From the NCBI RefSeq assembly GCF_001399975.1, contig NZ_LKBD01000012.1:1-64000 (forward strand): a stretch of DNA of 64,000 nucleotides. The letters are read 5' to 3'. This DNA comes from Pseudoalteromonas sp. P1-9 (GTDB lineage: Bacteria > Pseudomonadota > Gammaproteobacteria > Enterobacterales > Alteromonadaceae). The position numbers were made by a program, and so were the translations under genes. Shown here piece after piece: positions 63,292 to 64,000 of the stretch. Within the stretch, counting starts at the first letter, position 1. The number at the start of each line of letters is the position of its first letter. The notes beneath the pieces are model-generated. The model was not told where the DNA came from, did not search any database, and saw only the letters and a program-made list of their open reading frames with translations.

Positions 63292-63798
63292 CTAAGCTTC
63301 GGTTTCAATATCCACAATCAAGTCAGACGTAATAGACTCGAGCGCTTCAACTACATCATCTTTACTTAAACCGGCAGGCAATTCTACCCGGGCTTCTGCG
63401 TTAAACAGAGGCACACCCCAATTAGGAGCGCTTTGTTGCTTAGAGTTAAAGTGAATAATTGAGGCGCCTTTATGGCGTAGCACACTTGAAAGCTCTTGTA
63501 CTATACCCGGTCTGTCATTGCTGGTAATAACAAAGTTAAGCTGTTGACTTGTGTCGGTTACTTGTTCTTGCCCTGCTTCAATTTTTACTTCGAGATCGGG
63601 AATGGCGTGAATTGCGCCCTCGAGTGCCGATAAATGTTCTTCAGGTACTTCTAACTGCAAAATTCCGGCAAAGTGGCCACAAAGGTGGCTTAAATTACTG
63701 GCTAACCAATTGCCATGGTTAGCTAAAACCGCTGAGGATAGTTCATCTACTAGACCTGAGCGGTCAGGACCAATAATTGTTAATACTAACTGCTTCAT
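63292..63798 (-). CDS. Double-ACT-domain protein, GcvR-like
   Basis: 168 aa with two ACT domains: LVLTIIGPDRSGLVDELSSAVL near the N-terminus and FVITSNDRPGIVQELSSVL after residue 90. This is the GcvR layout (glycine cleavage repressor, acting with GcvA). No gcv genes nearby, so the identification rests on domain layout. Cytoplasmic, binds an amino acid at the dimer interface by family. Upstream region to the window end shows no clear element. Confidence 0.85.
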   Translation of the reverse strand: MKQLVLTIIGPDRSGLVDELSSAVLANHGNWLASNLSHLCGHFAGILQLEVPEEHLSALEGAIHAIPDLEVKIEAGQEQVTDTSQQLNFVITSNDRPGIVQELSSVLRHKGASIIHFNSKQQSAPNWGVPLFNAEARVELPAGLSKDDVVEALESITSDLIVDIETEA

Positions 63799-64000
63799 AT
63801 TTATGTCTCTTAATGTAATTAGCGCAACCCTCTCTACACAAATTAAGAAATAATTGTTAGCTAATTCAAAGGATTAAATGGAGGTGTAGAGCAGTTTAAG
63901 TATTGATGATTGCCTGCCTTTTGTCCAATTTATTTTGTCAAATTTTGTTAAATAATCGGTGTAACTTTTTGGTCATAAAAACGAAATATTTCACTCTCTG
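63799..64000. other. AT-rich intergenic end of window, nothing recognised
   Basis: About 200 bases upstream of the gcvR-like gene. No frame with SD, hairpin with T tail or repeat was found. It presumably holds the gcvR-like promoter and continues outside the window. Confidence 0.5.

Noticed and set aside
1..64000. tRNA or rRNA genes
   Set aside because: No T-loop consensus with a matching acceptor stem and no rRNA-like stretch was noticed on either strand by eye; a tRNAscan run would be decisive.

Overview
The window looks like a chromosomal segment of a marine gammaproteobacterium of the order Alteromonadales, most likely Pseudoalteromonas or a close relative. This rests on the AT-rich coding style, on families such as TIGR04219, TIGR03899, DUF2333 and PanP, on gene orders such as prlC/rsmJ, slmA/coaBC/radC and rpsF-priB-rpsR-rplI, and on an excess of secreted proteases. 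I infer the taxon; nothing was searched. No rRNA, tRNA, CRISPR array or prophage was seen. The only autonomous mobile element is a single IS200-type element.

Layout. 1-8.4 kb: a heptamer tandem array, a 54-codon gene behind an FNR-like box, a lipoprotein prolyl oligopeptidase, a class II aldolase/enolase-superfamily pair, a family 25 glycosyltransferase, a trypsin-like protease with a GlyGly-CTERM-like tail and a small lipoprotein. 8.4-12.5 kb: an RstAB-like two-component system whose kinase and regulator genes flank a small exported protein and a TPR/beta-barrel protein. 12.5-21.5 kb: gor, prlC, an orphan response regulator, rsmJ, a chemoreceptor, a peroxiredoxin and ftnA. 21.6-23.3 kb: a second heptamer array and the rpsF-priB-rpsR-rplI operon. 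23.4-29.7 kb: an accessory block with five minor pilin genes, an IS200-type element and an ECF sigma/anti-sigma/DUF4097 operon. 29.8-36.7 kb: dnaB-alr, yjbQ and a cheX-like gene, zur and dusA, then a phage-shock-type envelope stress region (two tiny genes, pspA and a PspC-domain gene) with two sigma-54 promoters. 36.8-48.3 kb: a PCuAC copper protein, DUF2333, an outer-membrane barrel, TIGR03899/SRPBCC, a REC-GGDEF-EAL protein, ygiQ and a large S9 peptidase. 48.4-64 kb: slmA, coaBC, radC, bfd, fbp, a large metalloprotease, mpl, ubiX, yadGH, a TrmB-like methyltransferase, an EAL protein, panP and a gcvR-like gene.

The most interesting points are: (1) the sigma-54-controlled pair of tiny membrane-protein genes between dusA and pspA, sharing a motif with the pspA upstream inverted repeat; (2) two diverged copies of a roughly 160-bp repeat with terminal inverted repeats, one of which fills most of the ftnA upstream region; (3) the two-component system wrapped around a Slam-like outer-membrane protein; (4) a minor-pilin operon without pilY1 whose last pilin is greatly enlarged; (5) two heptamer arrays differing by one base per unit, one predicted to form G-quadruplexes.

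Many long reading frames open upstream of the real gene; I moved starts where a Shine-Dalgarno sequence, signal peptide or family length favoured an internal codon, and say so in each entry.
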